64,000 nucleotides of DNA from Fasciolopsis buskii (Eukaryota; Platyhelminthes; Trematoda; Plagiorchiida; Fasciolidae): assembly GCA_008360955.1 (NCBI GenBank), contig LUCM01001584.1:62001-126000 (forward strand), written 5' to 3'. This document shows positions 10,827-23,484 of the stretch, in pieces (the stretch's first letter is position 1; each line of letters opens with the position of its first letter). A model generated the notes under the pieces. That model saw only the letters and a list, made by a program, of their open reading frames with translations, was not told the DNA's origin and searched no databases. Made by a program: the position numbers and the translations under genes.

Positions 10827-13800
10827 TTTCTTTTTCTTCGTAAACCAGCAAATTCCATTTAAGAGTCAAAATATTTCCACAATGTTCAGGTGGATCTTAA
10901 TTACCTCACTGAAATTGGCAAGTAGCATTTTGCTTAGTTCTGGAAGTTCTAAGCTTTTATTGTTCAATCTTATGCACCTTTAACGATGATAATCCGCGCC
11001 GACGTATTTGTTTCCTTGATCTATTTTCACCTTTCAAACAAGGCCGATTTGGTTTAGAACGGAGACAGGATATTAATTTCGCAAACCACACGTTTTTATG
11101 CACAAAAAGCCTGTGGGCGACAAGTGCTATGTTCTATAATTGACGGTCATGTCATTTCATCTGCGAGTTGTCGCTGTTCAATATTCAACAGCACATACTT
11201 CCTCCTGTACTCGACTCTCCGCTGGATCTCGGACAAACGTTATGACCGGGGATTTGAAATTCTGGGTATCCTCTATCCAATTGCGCAGAGTAGATAAGAA
11301 ATAATAATACGGAGAGACGTTAACATTTTGTGTTACTCTTTTCGACCGCTTACACAAAACAATCTGTAAAATATTCTAATATTTAGTTATTACTTTTGGG
11401 GACCAGGGAGTCTTGATTCAGTAACTGTAATAGCCTCAAGGCCAGTTTTTGCTCCCTCCACAGGTAACTATTGTTGTCCTAAGAAGAAAACATTTATAAG
11501 CAACCAACATAATTCAGTCCGCAGTATAGGTCAGATATTAAATAGCACTGGATCAAATTGTATGTTTTTTTTTCTTAAAATCATCTTTCTCTCTGCCTTT
11601 TGCTTTGGAACATCGCATTGCTTAAGGTTTGTACCCAGTATTGTGATCAGTGAAGCTTGCACACCAACTGGTGGACAGTAGTAAACCCTGACGCGGAACC
11701 CTGCATACATGAAAAATGACTCAGGAGGGCTTTGGTTCTCGAACCAACCGTTCCTGACGCAGGATCATCAAATCGAATGCTCACAGCCTCTGCAATTTGA
11801 GCGTCAGCCTTATATTTCATATCCCAGCTCACATTTGTCATTATTTACTCTGATGCAATGGTAGGATTTTGACTAATCGACGAAGGACTCGCTTGTCACT
11901 TGGTGTTCATCTTGGTTTATTCTGCTGAACTATTTGAACAATAACCTACTTATTCTATGACATTAACTTTCAGTTTTATTTAAAGTGAATGTGTTCACTC
12001 CATTATGCTCGTTTATATCTTACTGGTTGACATGGTTTATACACGTGACAACATTGTTTCTTGGGCAGAGGAGGGGGATTTTGGATACACCATGATCAAT
12101 AACTTGTCCATTGCGGAATAAAACAAGAAAAAAGTAATAGTCTCGTGTGTAAGGTTTGGGAGTGCACGGATCGATGGTTCACGTTGAATTTCGTCTCCTG
12201 AGGGTTTCTCACTAACCGGATCAATAAATTATGAATTGAATGGAAAGACCAGGTTTAACAAGAAAGTTCAGTAGAGCACAAGTATTCTGCATTTGCTTAT
12301 TCGCTCTAAACCGAACATGTGAATGTCATGCTGTTTCATTCCGCTATTTGCAACTAGGCTAATGTCATGCAGTTAAGCTTTCGTGATCCGCCCATGTTAA
12401 ATCCCGCAACGTAAGTGATCGGAAGCGAAATCAAATATCCGCAAGCAAAACAGTTGAACATCCCACTCGTTGATCCCATGTAATGGTGGTCTGCTTGGAT
12501 CAAATATCCATTTCCAACAGACTAAATGTCATTTTCCTATCACCATCAACACCCACCCAACCCCTTGGCTTGTGTTTTCGCAATATCTTCAAGCCTAACT
12601 GGAACAGGATCATCGTCTTCAAATAATCTGGCAAAAAGACTAAACAAACAAACTTCGTATTGCTAATTTGTTTTATTCGGCCAAGAATAGGATGAAAATA
12701 AAATCTGATATGCTCATCAAAGGAATGTGTCAAAATTAAAGCATTGTTACCGCTTAACTTTAAAACCGCCTACCGTCTAGCGTATATTCAGTCCTTGCTG
12801 TGATTAAAGAGCGTTTCTGATTTTAGGGCTGCGCGCTCAGTTTGCCCTATTTCGAGTTTTCCCCCGCTCACTCTCCTCGATTTATTCTGTAACCGACCGG
12901 AATGACTACAAGCCAACGGGACAAACTTGAGACTGCTAGAATTCCGCTAATATCCTGCTCAAATGGATCATAGGTTCATCATGACCTGGGGTATGGCGAA
13001 CAAGTGCCAAATTTTTGTTTGTTTGAAATTGAATTTTAAATCCCTTGGTGCGAAAAGTCTTAGATAATAAACCGGGAATATGGAACACTGAAATGAAGAC
13101 CCTCCTTTCTTGCACTGAGATACAATGACATAAACCGTGGAAAATTGTTCCAGATAGGATAGTTTAGACGTAGCCGTGGAGGCTGAAAGGCTGTTTAATC
13201 CCAGCGATAAACTCCAAATCTTGTGGACAATATAGAGTTACGGTTACAGTTTTTGGAACACAAACTTTTACCAATGTGCCCCGGTCCTGGTTGCTACGAC
13301 ACAACAGAAGACGAACGGGAAATAATAGAAGACCGACTGGAAAATGATAAGTTAAAGACTCACGTAGACGAGGAATGGTTTCTAATGTAAGAACGCCTTT
13401 GAGTGCCGCATTGAGCCAAGTCAACTGGTGCCTCTAAAGGTAGCTTGGGGAAGGATATCACGTGAACCGTAAGCTTTGGAGATACATCAAGGTGTTTGCG
13501 TAAAGGATCCAGTCTACAAAGTACTAACTCAAACCCCTCAGATGGAACCCCAGGCCAGGGATAATTATATAAATGAGCTCTTTTGAAGTTAGAAGAGCAG
13601 AAAACAGCCTGAAAATGGCTGACCGTGCTGTACCCAAAAGTAGAGATATTGCAAAAATAAGCGGGAGGTTAAAAATGTGTCGTTGCAACATAGAAAACTA
13701 ACAAATTCGGAGTGGAAATCCGTGGGCAGATGAATAGGCATTAACAGTACAATGAAATTTCCAACGACAGGCCACGCAGCTTGTAAGATTATGGCGTGCT

Positions 13801-16800
13801 GGCCGACTCTCGGTTGACATCTGATGATAGCCGTGAACTACGTTTAATCATCTACTCACCTCTAGGAATCTCGACGAAATTCGGGGTCAAAAATGCCCAA
13901 ATTTCGTTTTAGCCTAGAGATATGAAGCACAAATAACTTGATTAACAGACTGTATTACAGATTGCGTCGAGCTTGAAAACTGGAGTTTCATTGCATCTGG
14001 AACATAAGTTTGTAGTTAATTTCACACCTAGGGATGTAGTGTGGCTGGACCCTGTTGGTAATGAGGAGTAAAGGTCTAGTTCTAGAAGCTGTTGATCCCT
14101 CGGCAACTCAGATCCATTCATGGTTCAATACATGATGTGCCGGGCTCGGATGAGGAGTATCGGTCATTGTGTGCAGTTGCTTGTCAAAGACAAACACGTA
14201 GATAGAATACACCACGGTAAACGTGGTAGTTTCGTTGCTTAACAGATTTTCCGCATCGCTGAGTAGTGAATATGACCTGTATTAGATATACTGCATCATT
14301 GTTTGGTGCCGTTCGTTAATTTGACTTGTAGAATACATGGTGTACTAAAGTACCGTTGACCTCGATGCTGTTCTGTAAAGCCTGTGGGAAGAAAAGTCAT
14401 TCAGTACTGGGATGCATCAGCTTACGAGAAAGAAAGAAAACTTGGTGGCATTTCATTTTCGTGCATATGCATACGTTGGACGATGCACCGATGCACAAGC
14501 GCTGACTTTATTTCGCAATGCCTGTCGCTTTGTTTGCACTCAATTTTCACTGAAGTTTTCTAACACACGAACTTGCAGGGATGTACTTTAGTTTCGGTAT
14601 GTGCCTCAAAGTAGCGTATACTCAGAAGCAAAGTGATCAAGGGACAGTGAAACATACACAATGCCAGGTTAAAGAACCATACATTGACGAAAGATTTCGA
14701 ATGTAAGAAAGTCACGGACTGTGACATTTAAACGTTACACTTACTACATACCATGTTCGCATCCCAGAATCAAGTAGACTTCACAACCCGACAGTTCAGC
14801 CGAATTCACATGAGTCAGTGCACCAGGTATGGGTTTTCCTACCTTTCGCCATGTCATCAATGTCTATTTCAAAGTGTGCCGTACAACCAAGCAAAGCATC
14901 CCCTTGGCACGAGCAACACTTGATTCAATCATCCAAACCAGTAGAGACTATACTTGTTCTAAAGAATGAAACATGGCCTAATAATTCATGTCCATCGTTT
15001 GCCCTACATGCTGCATTTTAGCAATACAATTCGCATTTCTCCTTACGTAACGGTCATGTTTCTTAGCTCGAAGGATTTAGTAGGTGCTGTGTATAGTCGA
15101 CCGGCAGGTATCCGACCGAAAAATCAGAGGATTCAAATTCGTGGATCCCAATCTAATTTTTTGTAGATATGCACAAAAATAATTTTCGTAAGCCCTGCAT
15201 ATTTGCAATAAAACTGCTCTACTTGCCACGCGCTCGTGTATTCGCGTAACCATGCGATTTCTGGTGTTGCTGTCAGGAGACAAAGTAAAGGTGGATGCAG
15301 GCGGATAATGGCGACCAATTTGAAAACGTCAATGGGTGGAGGAATTGTGGTAGTTTCTATTTCACCGCTAACCGGTTTATATTGGCGCATTTTCTCTCGG
15401 CGGTCTAATTACCTGGTCACGGGATCGGTGAGTAGTTGTAAAATTGGAACGCGATCTTTCTGCCTTTTGATCAGTGGAAACGATTGTGGTTGAAAAATCG
15501 ATAAATAGCATTCCGCATAGATGACGATTGCAGTAAGATTACCAAGGGAATTGCCTGTTACAAAACCTTCGTCAAAAACACTGGAAATGAATTGGTGCTC
15601 AAAATCTCCCACTTCTCGTTTTATTCAACCGTACGTACGTAGTCTCTCCCTAACCAACTTGTACTAGCAGGTTCTCCAAGGAAAATATTTATTACGCACT
15701 CTCACGGGTGTCTCTCAGAAAAGCATGATGTCTGAGCGAAGATGGTCCAAGTTTACATTCAGGTGCGATTTTCGTTACGTTATTTGTTTGCGGAAATCGG
15801 TGGAAACGTGAATTGCACTGCTCCCCGGGAAAAAACTTAAAATGTCGCTTTACAAGACTCCTGCAACTAACGAAGTGAAAATCAATGAACGGATGAACTG
15901 CGACACAATCTATTCTGCTTTTGTATGCGTTATTTCTGTCCAACCTATGAGGGTTAAAGCAAATAGACTTTATCCAGTACCAGGCAGTGCTCTGGAATTC
16001 CAAAACAAAGAATACAGATTTTGAGTGCTAAACGCAGTAAGATGTTAAATTTTGCATTTCAAACCTTACTGAAATTCTCGTGTAGAATAGTCTTAATCAC
16101 GCTCGTTAGACGGCTTACGTTCATCCAGAATAATACCAGGTGGCAAAGAAAACCTTTTTTTAGTGATTCCTAGTCACTTAACTACATCACATTCAATATG
16201 ACTGCTATCAACTGGGATAAGGTATAGGCATGGCCACACACCTAGGCGTATGTCCGATAGGATCCGCGGTGCATCATCCGCCCTGGCTGAACACTGGAGC
16301 ATTCAAGACAATTATCAGTATAATGTGCTCACCCATTGTTCACCCGATGAATATGACAAGTTTTATGCCCCCTATAGAACGTTTCGAGTAGGCACGCAAC
16401 GGTTCTCAAGTATCCGGTCCTCTCAACTGTGGACATTGTGTGCATTCGGTTGTACGATCCTCCCATGTGCGATCAGGCATAATTTGTTCAAGCACTGAGA
16501 CTCCCATAGCCTAATGCCCACCTACCCAATTAGGCTAGTGACTTCCAGTTATCCGATCCATTGTTGGGCCTAGATCATGTTTTTGCCTTTTATTTTCTTC
16601 CCTTTTATGGACCCGTTCACTTCGTTTATCCCAATTTGATACCAATCAGTTTCAGTGTGACTCAGTGAAATGATCGTGGATCCCTGAAAACAAGCTTGTT
16701 CGCTCCGTGAGGGCCGTTCTCGGTGTATTTTGCGTTGGGCTATCTCCACAGTGAAAGCAAACCGAAGACCTGATCTCTTTCATCTATTCTACAATCTTTA

Positions 16801-19800
16801 CACAGCAATGGGCCCCGTCATCTCATTTAGATCGGCATTCGTTTTTTGGTAGTGAAACATTCAAGACGATGGATACTCATAGTAGCGGCTTTATTGGAAG
16901 CTCCCTGTTTTTCTCTGGGGAAGTTTATGATTTTGATTAGGCTGATTGTGGAAAAGTTCCTTGCTGTTTTACTCGGTAACAATCAGTGTGAACGTGAAAA
17001 TTCTGACTCCAAGCAGGACGACTAGAATCAGTAAACGAGAAGACCACGTGATACACAATGTTACCCGAAGATGGTACAATAAAGAACTTCAGGGTATGAG
17101 ATCTGCGAGTTGAAAATGAGGTTGCTTCTCTTAGACGTTTTATGAAAATCTATTCATCATGGTATTAGTTTTTTGGGAGTAAACTGTTGCCAACAATCTA
17201 ACTTGTCCGCTCGATCCAATCCGTTGTTCATGTAAAACGAATTGTCGGTATTGCGGATTCAAAAGTTGGAACTTTTCGTTTCTACTAGCTTCCTTTGTAA
17301 TATAGCTTCCAGATACTACTGGGTTTTTGAAAGTGATAGTATCATTATTATGCAAAATAAAAAGTGCAGCTGTCTGCGCTGGAGCGGAATGCAGCGCAGT
17401 GACACCAGAGTCACAGAACGGAGAATAAACGCACGGCCTGTGAAAGACTAAACCATGCGAGATGAGAAAAAGGCATCAAAATTTAAAAAAGAGCACAATT
17501 AAAAGTGAACTTCCATCTGCACTATTCCATTATGGGGTAAATGTTTTTGGAAATTTACAGATGGACGGTGGAGAGTGGTTTTCTATTGCATGGCTAACTG
17601 TACAAGCAAGGGATACAGACTAGCAATGACCTTGAAAATTGATATCGGGAAGTCAGGTGTAGTAATGAGCCACCTTCCGTTCTATCAACCCGCTAATCGA
17701 TGATTCTAAAATGCAAACTCCGGATTCGGGTGTAACGGAAGCCCAATTCACTTGGCCAAAGACGAGTAACTTATAAGATGCAACATTTACTGGCTTACAA
17801 GAAACTAGGACACATGGATGACTTGATGCATTATCCTCAAGATTTTACGAATAGTCGTTCTCCCTGAGAACCAAAATGCCGTTAATATTCTTCTCTGTAA
17901 ACAAACACGCTTTTTCTAATGCAAAAACAAAACGGCGCACTTTAGGGAGACATCTTTCGTCAATTCCTTGACTGTATTTTAACTAATCCATTTTTTATCA
18001 ACATGGATCCAAATTTCAACCAACGTAGTTAAACTTATTTTCGTGGGCTTTACTAACAAAACTGACGGCCTGTTAAAATTTTTGGCAAAATCACCGATTG
18101 ATGTGGTATGAAATTATCACTTTTAACGTCAAGAGTACTTAGAAATGCGCTTCGCTATTTCGAAGCCATTAGGAAATGGTAATTTAGGTCCAGTGCTCAA
18201 GAAGTCTTTGACATCAGTGTTGCGGGGTAGGAACTAACCACAGATTTTGTCAACTTTTCATCGTTCAACCCAGTCAGTGCTGGCAATAATTCTGATTGAA
18301 TGAGGCCCAGTTAGTCCGTAGCACGGACATTGTAGACGACGAAATTACAATGGTGATTAGAACGTATTTTATTTGGAAAATTCCATAACGGCCAAACACT
18401 TGTTGTTGTTTTGTCATTTCAGTAGGCATGTTGCCCTAAAATAGCACATTCTGTTCACAAAGCTTTTTATCTAACACGGATCAAAGTCTAAGAATTAACA
18501 TATGATCGTCCTGATTATATTAAACAGGTTATCATGTATATGGGAATATGCATTTTTCAAAAGTACGGGGTTACATTTCTCTGTACGACTTTCCATATGC
18601 CACTACTTATTATATTTGCTGATCCATCTACCTGTAATTGCAACTTAAGTCACAAGGATAGGTCATTTGCAGAAATGATTACGTAACGGTATATTTTACG
18701 CTCCTTATTTGAGGGTAATTTTTTGGCCTTTCCTGTGAAGCTAACTACTGTACGGACTATTGCAAACCTCTTCTCATCCCGTTATCTGGCACTTCTATTT
18801 TCTTTTATGGTTTTGCTGAACACGCAGGTGACTGACTTCCCAATTGTCTTTCCGCATGTATGACTCTTTTGGTACATGAAGCAGTTAACTGATAGAATAT
18901 CGAAAAATTCTCCTTGGTCTTCATGAAAATATGCCACCATCATTCCAAAACTTGAGTTCTGCAGTGTTACAGGGATCACTATTGAGAAATGGATGCCAAA
19001 GACCCCTAATTCTAAACCACCTCTTGTCAGTGGGCAGTTGTAAGTTTTGATCAAGAAATCTTAGATTATACCAGGAGCATGTATTTCTCGGTTGGAGTCA
19101 ATGACAATGCGCACCATCCATGTGGAACCAATGAAAAGGTTTCCACCACAGAAACCGCATGCATCACGTATCTAGCATTGACCTTAATTGATCCCGATGG
19201 ATTCAGCTGCTCAGAGTATGGTGAGAAAGTGAACCGGGTTGGTCAGTCGTCAAACACGGCGTTCGACAAATGAGTAGGCGTCGTGGGAGGCATCATACAA
19301 ACGTAACGCCGCGGTAATAGAGTGCGTTCTTCTTACTTGCAACGTAGGATTTTACGCATTAACTCAAATTCAATCGCATATGGCTGCTAATTAGAGGAAT
19401 TCTTTCCGAGTAATATTTTTGTCAGTTGTACACAAAAAATGCGTGACACAAAAGAACAGATCTTAACTTTGGTAAGTATAATGCCCAAAACAGGACTCAC
19501 CGATAACATTTATAGCATTGCCTGATCTTTAACGAGGAACGAATCAGAGTTGTGAGTTTCTCATCTTGAAGCATACTGAGGAAAGCCAACTGCAACAGAC
19601 CTTCCGCGTAGCACAACTCAGCGTGGGCCTGCTCTATACCGTTGAAGAAAGAGATGAACAGACAGAGGAAAGTGACACCACTCGTGAAAACGATGCGGAC
19701 TTGGTGAATAGCAGTCCTAGATCATATATCACCTTTCAACTAGTGGCTTTTTTGTGGACATAGGTCTCCTTATGCATAAAGTTATAAACAGTTGGAATGT

Positions 19801-20832
19801 GGAGATCTTCATAGAACGTCTAACAGCAATAAAGGCTATGAACATAATCCTGAGACTCTAGTCACTTGATGAAGTCTGGTGTATAAATGGTCTCTAAAGA
19901 AAGACGTTGTGCCATCCTGGAATGCACGCTGATGAACGTGGAAGCATCGAAAGCACTCCATTAACAGAATTTCGGATAGCTATCTTCCTATCTAATCAAG
20001 CTGTGAAAAATTTCGAGGGAAGCATGCACAATGAACACTCATGAAAAGTCATCGGTTTCAATTTCTATTAGAAAGCAAATGTTCTGAAATCAAGGTAGCT
20101 ACAAGCGGTTAGTCTTTGTTAGGTTTTAGGTGTTCTGTTTGCAAGGCTATACAAATTCAGTCATCGTAATGTAAGTGATGTTCCGAACAAGATGAAAATC
20201 TCCATAAATTTTCCACTTCCGATTTTCCATCGCAACTGTGCTACGACTTAATGAAGCGCGAATTCCTTGATATAACCGGAATAACGAAAACAATGCAGTC
20301 AGCTTTCAGTACAATGTTTCACTTTATTACCAGTACAAATCAATTTAAGTTTGCATTCGTCTTACGAAAGTTGTAAATCGCAGAGCAACCAGCCGTGGGA
20401 ATTTGGTACTACCTAGCTTGAACACAACGCCAAGGGAAAGCCCATCAACTTATTTCTTTGTCTTTTTGTCTTTGTTGTTACTTGGACATGGTGTACTTTT
20501 CTGCGCGGTCTGAGCAAATTGGACTCAGCGTCTTACACAGATGACTCAGTGGACGGTTCACGTGATCAGTTCAAAGCTATCCTGTCAATGGACGACTAAC
20601 GTCTGCCAGTAAAGCGTGACAGCATTGTGCGGCACAGTTGCAATCTTTGGCAGTTCGTTTGCGGTACGCGCTGCCGTGCACGTTTTGAGACGAAGGCCCG
20701 TGTGAGCCCATAACAGTGAGAAATTCAATGCAGTTAATAAATGGGGCGAACGTAGGAGAAACGTTTTACAGGCCAGTGCAATTCAGAAAACAGGAGTATC
20801 CGTCAAAATACTGAAGGTAGATGACAAAAGTA
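10827..20832. other. Ten kb without a recognisable gene
   Basis: Only frames of about 60-100 codons, many overlapping on both strands, and none with a motif I recognise. The 13.98-14.25 kb stretch on the + strand reads faintly like the C-terminal part of an LTR-element integrase ('FTPRDVVWLDP') but is too broken to call. The frame at 15692-16003 (minus) and the one at 16250-16498 (plus) are the longest unassigned ones. No microsatellite, tRNA or satellite array is visible. Confidence 0.5.
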
Positions 20833-21046
20833 TTGGTTTTACTTCTCAGTAGTAGTTTTTCATATAGATGGATGGGCGAAATTTCCCCGGAAGCACACGA
20901 CCGGTTTCGTGGCTACTGCTGCTCTTCACGTATGCGTACCCGGTATTCTTGTGCCTAATCAACTAAAATCCTCCGACGAATCACCATATGATTCTTAAAT
21001 GGACTCATCATCCATTCACGTTCCTAAAGATTTAAATAAAATTCTA
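20833..21046 (+). repeat. Dispersed repeat family A, copy 3
   Basis: Shares 'ggaagcacacgaccggtttc', 'ctcttcacgtatgcgtaccc', 'aaatcctccgacgaatcacc', 'gattcttaaatggactc', 'catccattcacg' and an A-rich 'attctag' end with copies 1 and 2. It keeps blocks found separately in the other two, so it is the best guide to the family's original form. Confidence 0.72.
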
Positions 21047-21388
21047 GTAAGAATCTGTAAGAATCTCTAAATCGAACGACTAATCTTCCAAAATGAGAAC
21101 TCATACCACGATCAGTCGAATTCCCTTCCCGGAAAGCTGATAGAATAAGATTTATTCCAAGACCTTCGGATTTGAACCCCACTCTAATCGTGAAGCTGAC
21201 TGAAAAAAAAGTTAATGCTGACGGGATACTTGCAAAGGTTTCCAAGTTTGAGTACACGCTTTTAGATGTTGACTTGCAGACAGGCAATGTCTCAATAAGT
21301 CCCGGGACCATTATTTCTGTCGACAGCACTAGTACACCATTTTTGATCTGCACAACGGCTACGTTCGTACAACATATTACTAATCAGC

Positions 21389-21540
21389 CCAACTGGCGTA
21401 ATGGCTAGGATTTTCAACTCGTAATCGTTCAGTTGGGATTCGCGCCCCAGTTCCGGCGCAATAGATATGCACTACTGATGATTTTTGACGGTTGTATAGT
21501 GCTTTCAGTGTTTTCCGCTGTAATCTGGATGTTATCACCT
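21389..21540 (+). mobile_element. tRNA-derived SINE-like copy 2
   Basis: A-box-like 'tggctaggat' at 21402-21411 and B-box-like 'ggattcgcgcc' at 21436-21446 sit at tRNA-like spacing. The next stretch ('ccagttccggcgc', then 'atatgcactactgatgat') matches 26321-26358 block by block. The tail matches 9540-9575. This copy shows the SINE architecture most clearly: a tRNA-like head, then an unrelated shared body. No poly(A) tail or target-site duplication was found. Confidence 0.65.
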
Positions 21541-22288
21541 GAAAACTACAACCACTGTTTTTTTTGCTGGGATTCTCATACGCTGCTTAGGGAAATGTGC
21601 CGTCTAAGTTGACTTAGAAATCGTGCGATTTAAGAGAGCTTGTTTCTGGCTTTATGATTATCCATGTACAAAGAAGGATATCCTGAGTCTTCAACAGATT
21701 GGCAGCAAAAGTTCATATTACCACCAAATGCAAAGAACTTATTTGAAATTCCACGTTTCGGCCACGATGAAAACCATGGCTATCCAATTTTTCAAGAGGG
21801 CATAGACAGATCAGTTATTTCTCTCTCACTTTCGGTGCGCTAACTTTTTCCAAACAAGTTCACAATCTTATTGACTAAAGAAAATTGCTTTTGGCTAAAA
21901 CCTAAATTTTTATGACATTTCTAATTTATTGGACTCCCGCATCGGGATCCTTATCACACAAACCGAATGGAGTACGTTTCAAATTGCATTTGATGACTAA
22001 TTATGAAATCATATAGTAAAACGTGGGTCTCTCGCAGCCTTATTGATAATGGCAAATATGATGTATCAGTAATATTATCGCTAACATTCTTAACGCCTCC
22101 CGTGCACTGTCGGCCAAAACGCGGTTCTCAGTTCCCGTGCCGTCAGTTCTCATCAGTTTGATCCGGACAAAACTAACTGTACTTTCGCTTGACTCACTCT
22201 CTCATAGCATGGACAGGATTATTATGATCATTTTCTGGGTCAAATGCTCTCGGCTGATCAGTGATGTTACTGAGTCGAAATTACCAAC
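21541..22288. other. No recognisable gene
   Basis: A 60-codon frame at 21623-21805 is the only notable frame. No motif recognised. Confidence 0.45.
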
Positions 22289-22410
22289 TAGCTTGGCCGT
22301 TTGACCGGCGGTGGTCACACGGATAAGGTCGTGACACTCGTACGCGAAAGTCCCGGGTTCAAATCCCCCTGAGGATCAACTTCTTCACTTGGAGGCCATC
22401 TTTTGGCCAC
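22289..22410 (+). mobile_element. tRNA-like SINE head, separate family
   Basis: A near-perfect B box 'ggttcaaatcc' (22356-22366) sits inside 'tcccgggttcaaatccccct', resembling the T arm of a tRNA. Upstream, 'cacacggataaggtcgtgac' is A-box/D-arm-like. I cannot fold a clean acceptor stem from the flanks and the sequence runs on past the expected 3' end. I therefore take it as a tRNA-derived SINE or tRNA relic, not a working tRNA gene. Its body does not match the other SINE copies in this window. Confidence 0.45.
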
Positions 22411-23156
22411 AGTCCCTTTTCTGAAGGATGATGTACATTGTTAATTCATCAATAAAGCAAGTAAAAAGATTAAAAATGTAGTTGATCGGATCGGTTGGGT
22501 CTAAAAAGCTGGTAGATATCGATAACGCTTACGTATTGTGATGTGGCATGCAAGCAGCGATCTAGAATTCTCAGTGTTTGGAACGTTCGTGTCCACTTGG
22601 CCTGTTAACCAAAGAGCATTTCTGACTCGTTGGATAAACGCCACCGAACCTGTTTGGAAACATTGACTCCATTCTTCGCATACTTACTGGTTCCCCACAA
22701 TATGACGCAGAATCGGAAATATCAAACGAAACGTGTAAACTATGTACGCCGACATCTGAAATGCTCGATGCACTTTTTATTGCAAGCCATTGCACAACAT
22801 TTTGTGTGAGTAGAATTATAACTTTTCAAATTCTGCCATATGGGCGAACCTGACTGGTGATCATTAGAATCGGAGGCCACGTCTACCAATCAAAATTTGT
22901 TAATATATTTTCCTAATGGCATGTATTAACCACAAGTATAGCGGAAGAGACATGCTCCGTAGCCATTAGGACCCACTACTAGAGACGGAGGGAACTGGCG
23001 GCCTTGTGCTTAAAGCTTAGAGTAGCATGGAATCACACAGGGTCTCCTTAGGTCAAGTGATGTGAAAGAATACTACGGTTGCCACCCTCTTCAGCTCATG
23101 TTGCTTAAATGAGTTCGATTTAGACACTATCCAAGTTTTTTATATTTTTATTTGAA
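22411..23156. other. No recognisable gene
   Basis: AT-rich unique-looking sequence with short frames only. Confidence 0.45.
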
Positions 23157-23484
23157 CTGAATTAATAGGATTGGTAACCAGTTTGTAAATATCAGGACCA
23201 AGTGATGTAAGCAGTGTATCGAAAAATCGATGCGCCATGTATTGTTTTAATTGTGATTGATTTAATGTTAATAACATAGTGCGCCAACGTTTCAACTACC
23301 GTGGGTAGTCTTTCTCAAGGCAAGTTTTACAATTTGATTGTAAAACGGCAGTCGAAACGTTGGTGCATTACGCCTACTAACTACGCTGTGTTATTAACAT
23401 TATATCATTCACAATTAAAACCAATACATGGCGCATCGATTTTTCGATACACTCCTTACATCATTTGGTTCTGAATTAATAGGA
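23157..23484. mobile_element. Palindromic Penelope-like element between 14-bp direct repeats
   Basis: The outer edges are an exact 14-bp direct repeat, 'ctgaattaatagga', at 23157-23170 and 23471-23484, as expected of a target-site duplication. Inside lies a large imperfect inverted repeat: the left arm is about 23197-23333 and the right arm about 23337-23469. The outer 80 bp or so of the arms match with few differences ('gtgtatcgaaaaatcgatgc' is in both). The centre is a perfect 10-bp stem with a 3-nt loop (23324-23346). Both arms carry 'caacgtttc(a/g)act(a/g)ccg', resembling the hammerhead-like stretch in Penelope-like element terminal repeats. There is no coding capacity. A 26-bp non-palindromic stretch sits between the left repeat and the left arm. 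Alternatives are a foldback MITE or a SINE inverted during insertion. Confidence 0.65.
23279..23320 (-). other. Hammerhead-ribozyme-like motif
   Basis: Read on the minus strand, this has a 'cttgagaaag' core-like stretch, then the hairpin 'actacc-cac-ggtagt' (a 6-bp stem in the place of stem II), then 'tgaaacgttggcgc' with the conserved GAAAC. The order, core box then stem II then GAAA, is that of a hammerhead. The first box deviates from the canonical CUGAUGA, so self-cleavage is doubtful. Penelope-like elements are known to carry such motifs. The right arm has a similar GAAACG box near 23353 in the opposite orientation but lacks the stem II block. Confidence 0.3.

Noticed and set aside
13980..14250. 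LTR-element integrase C-terminus on the + strand ('FTPRDVVWLDP')
   Set aside because: One short block only, followed by stops; no other pol motif is nearby.
22289..22410. Functional tRNA gene
   Set aside because: Good B box but no clean acceptor stem or complete cloverleaf; better explained as a tRNA-derived repeat.
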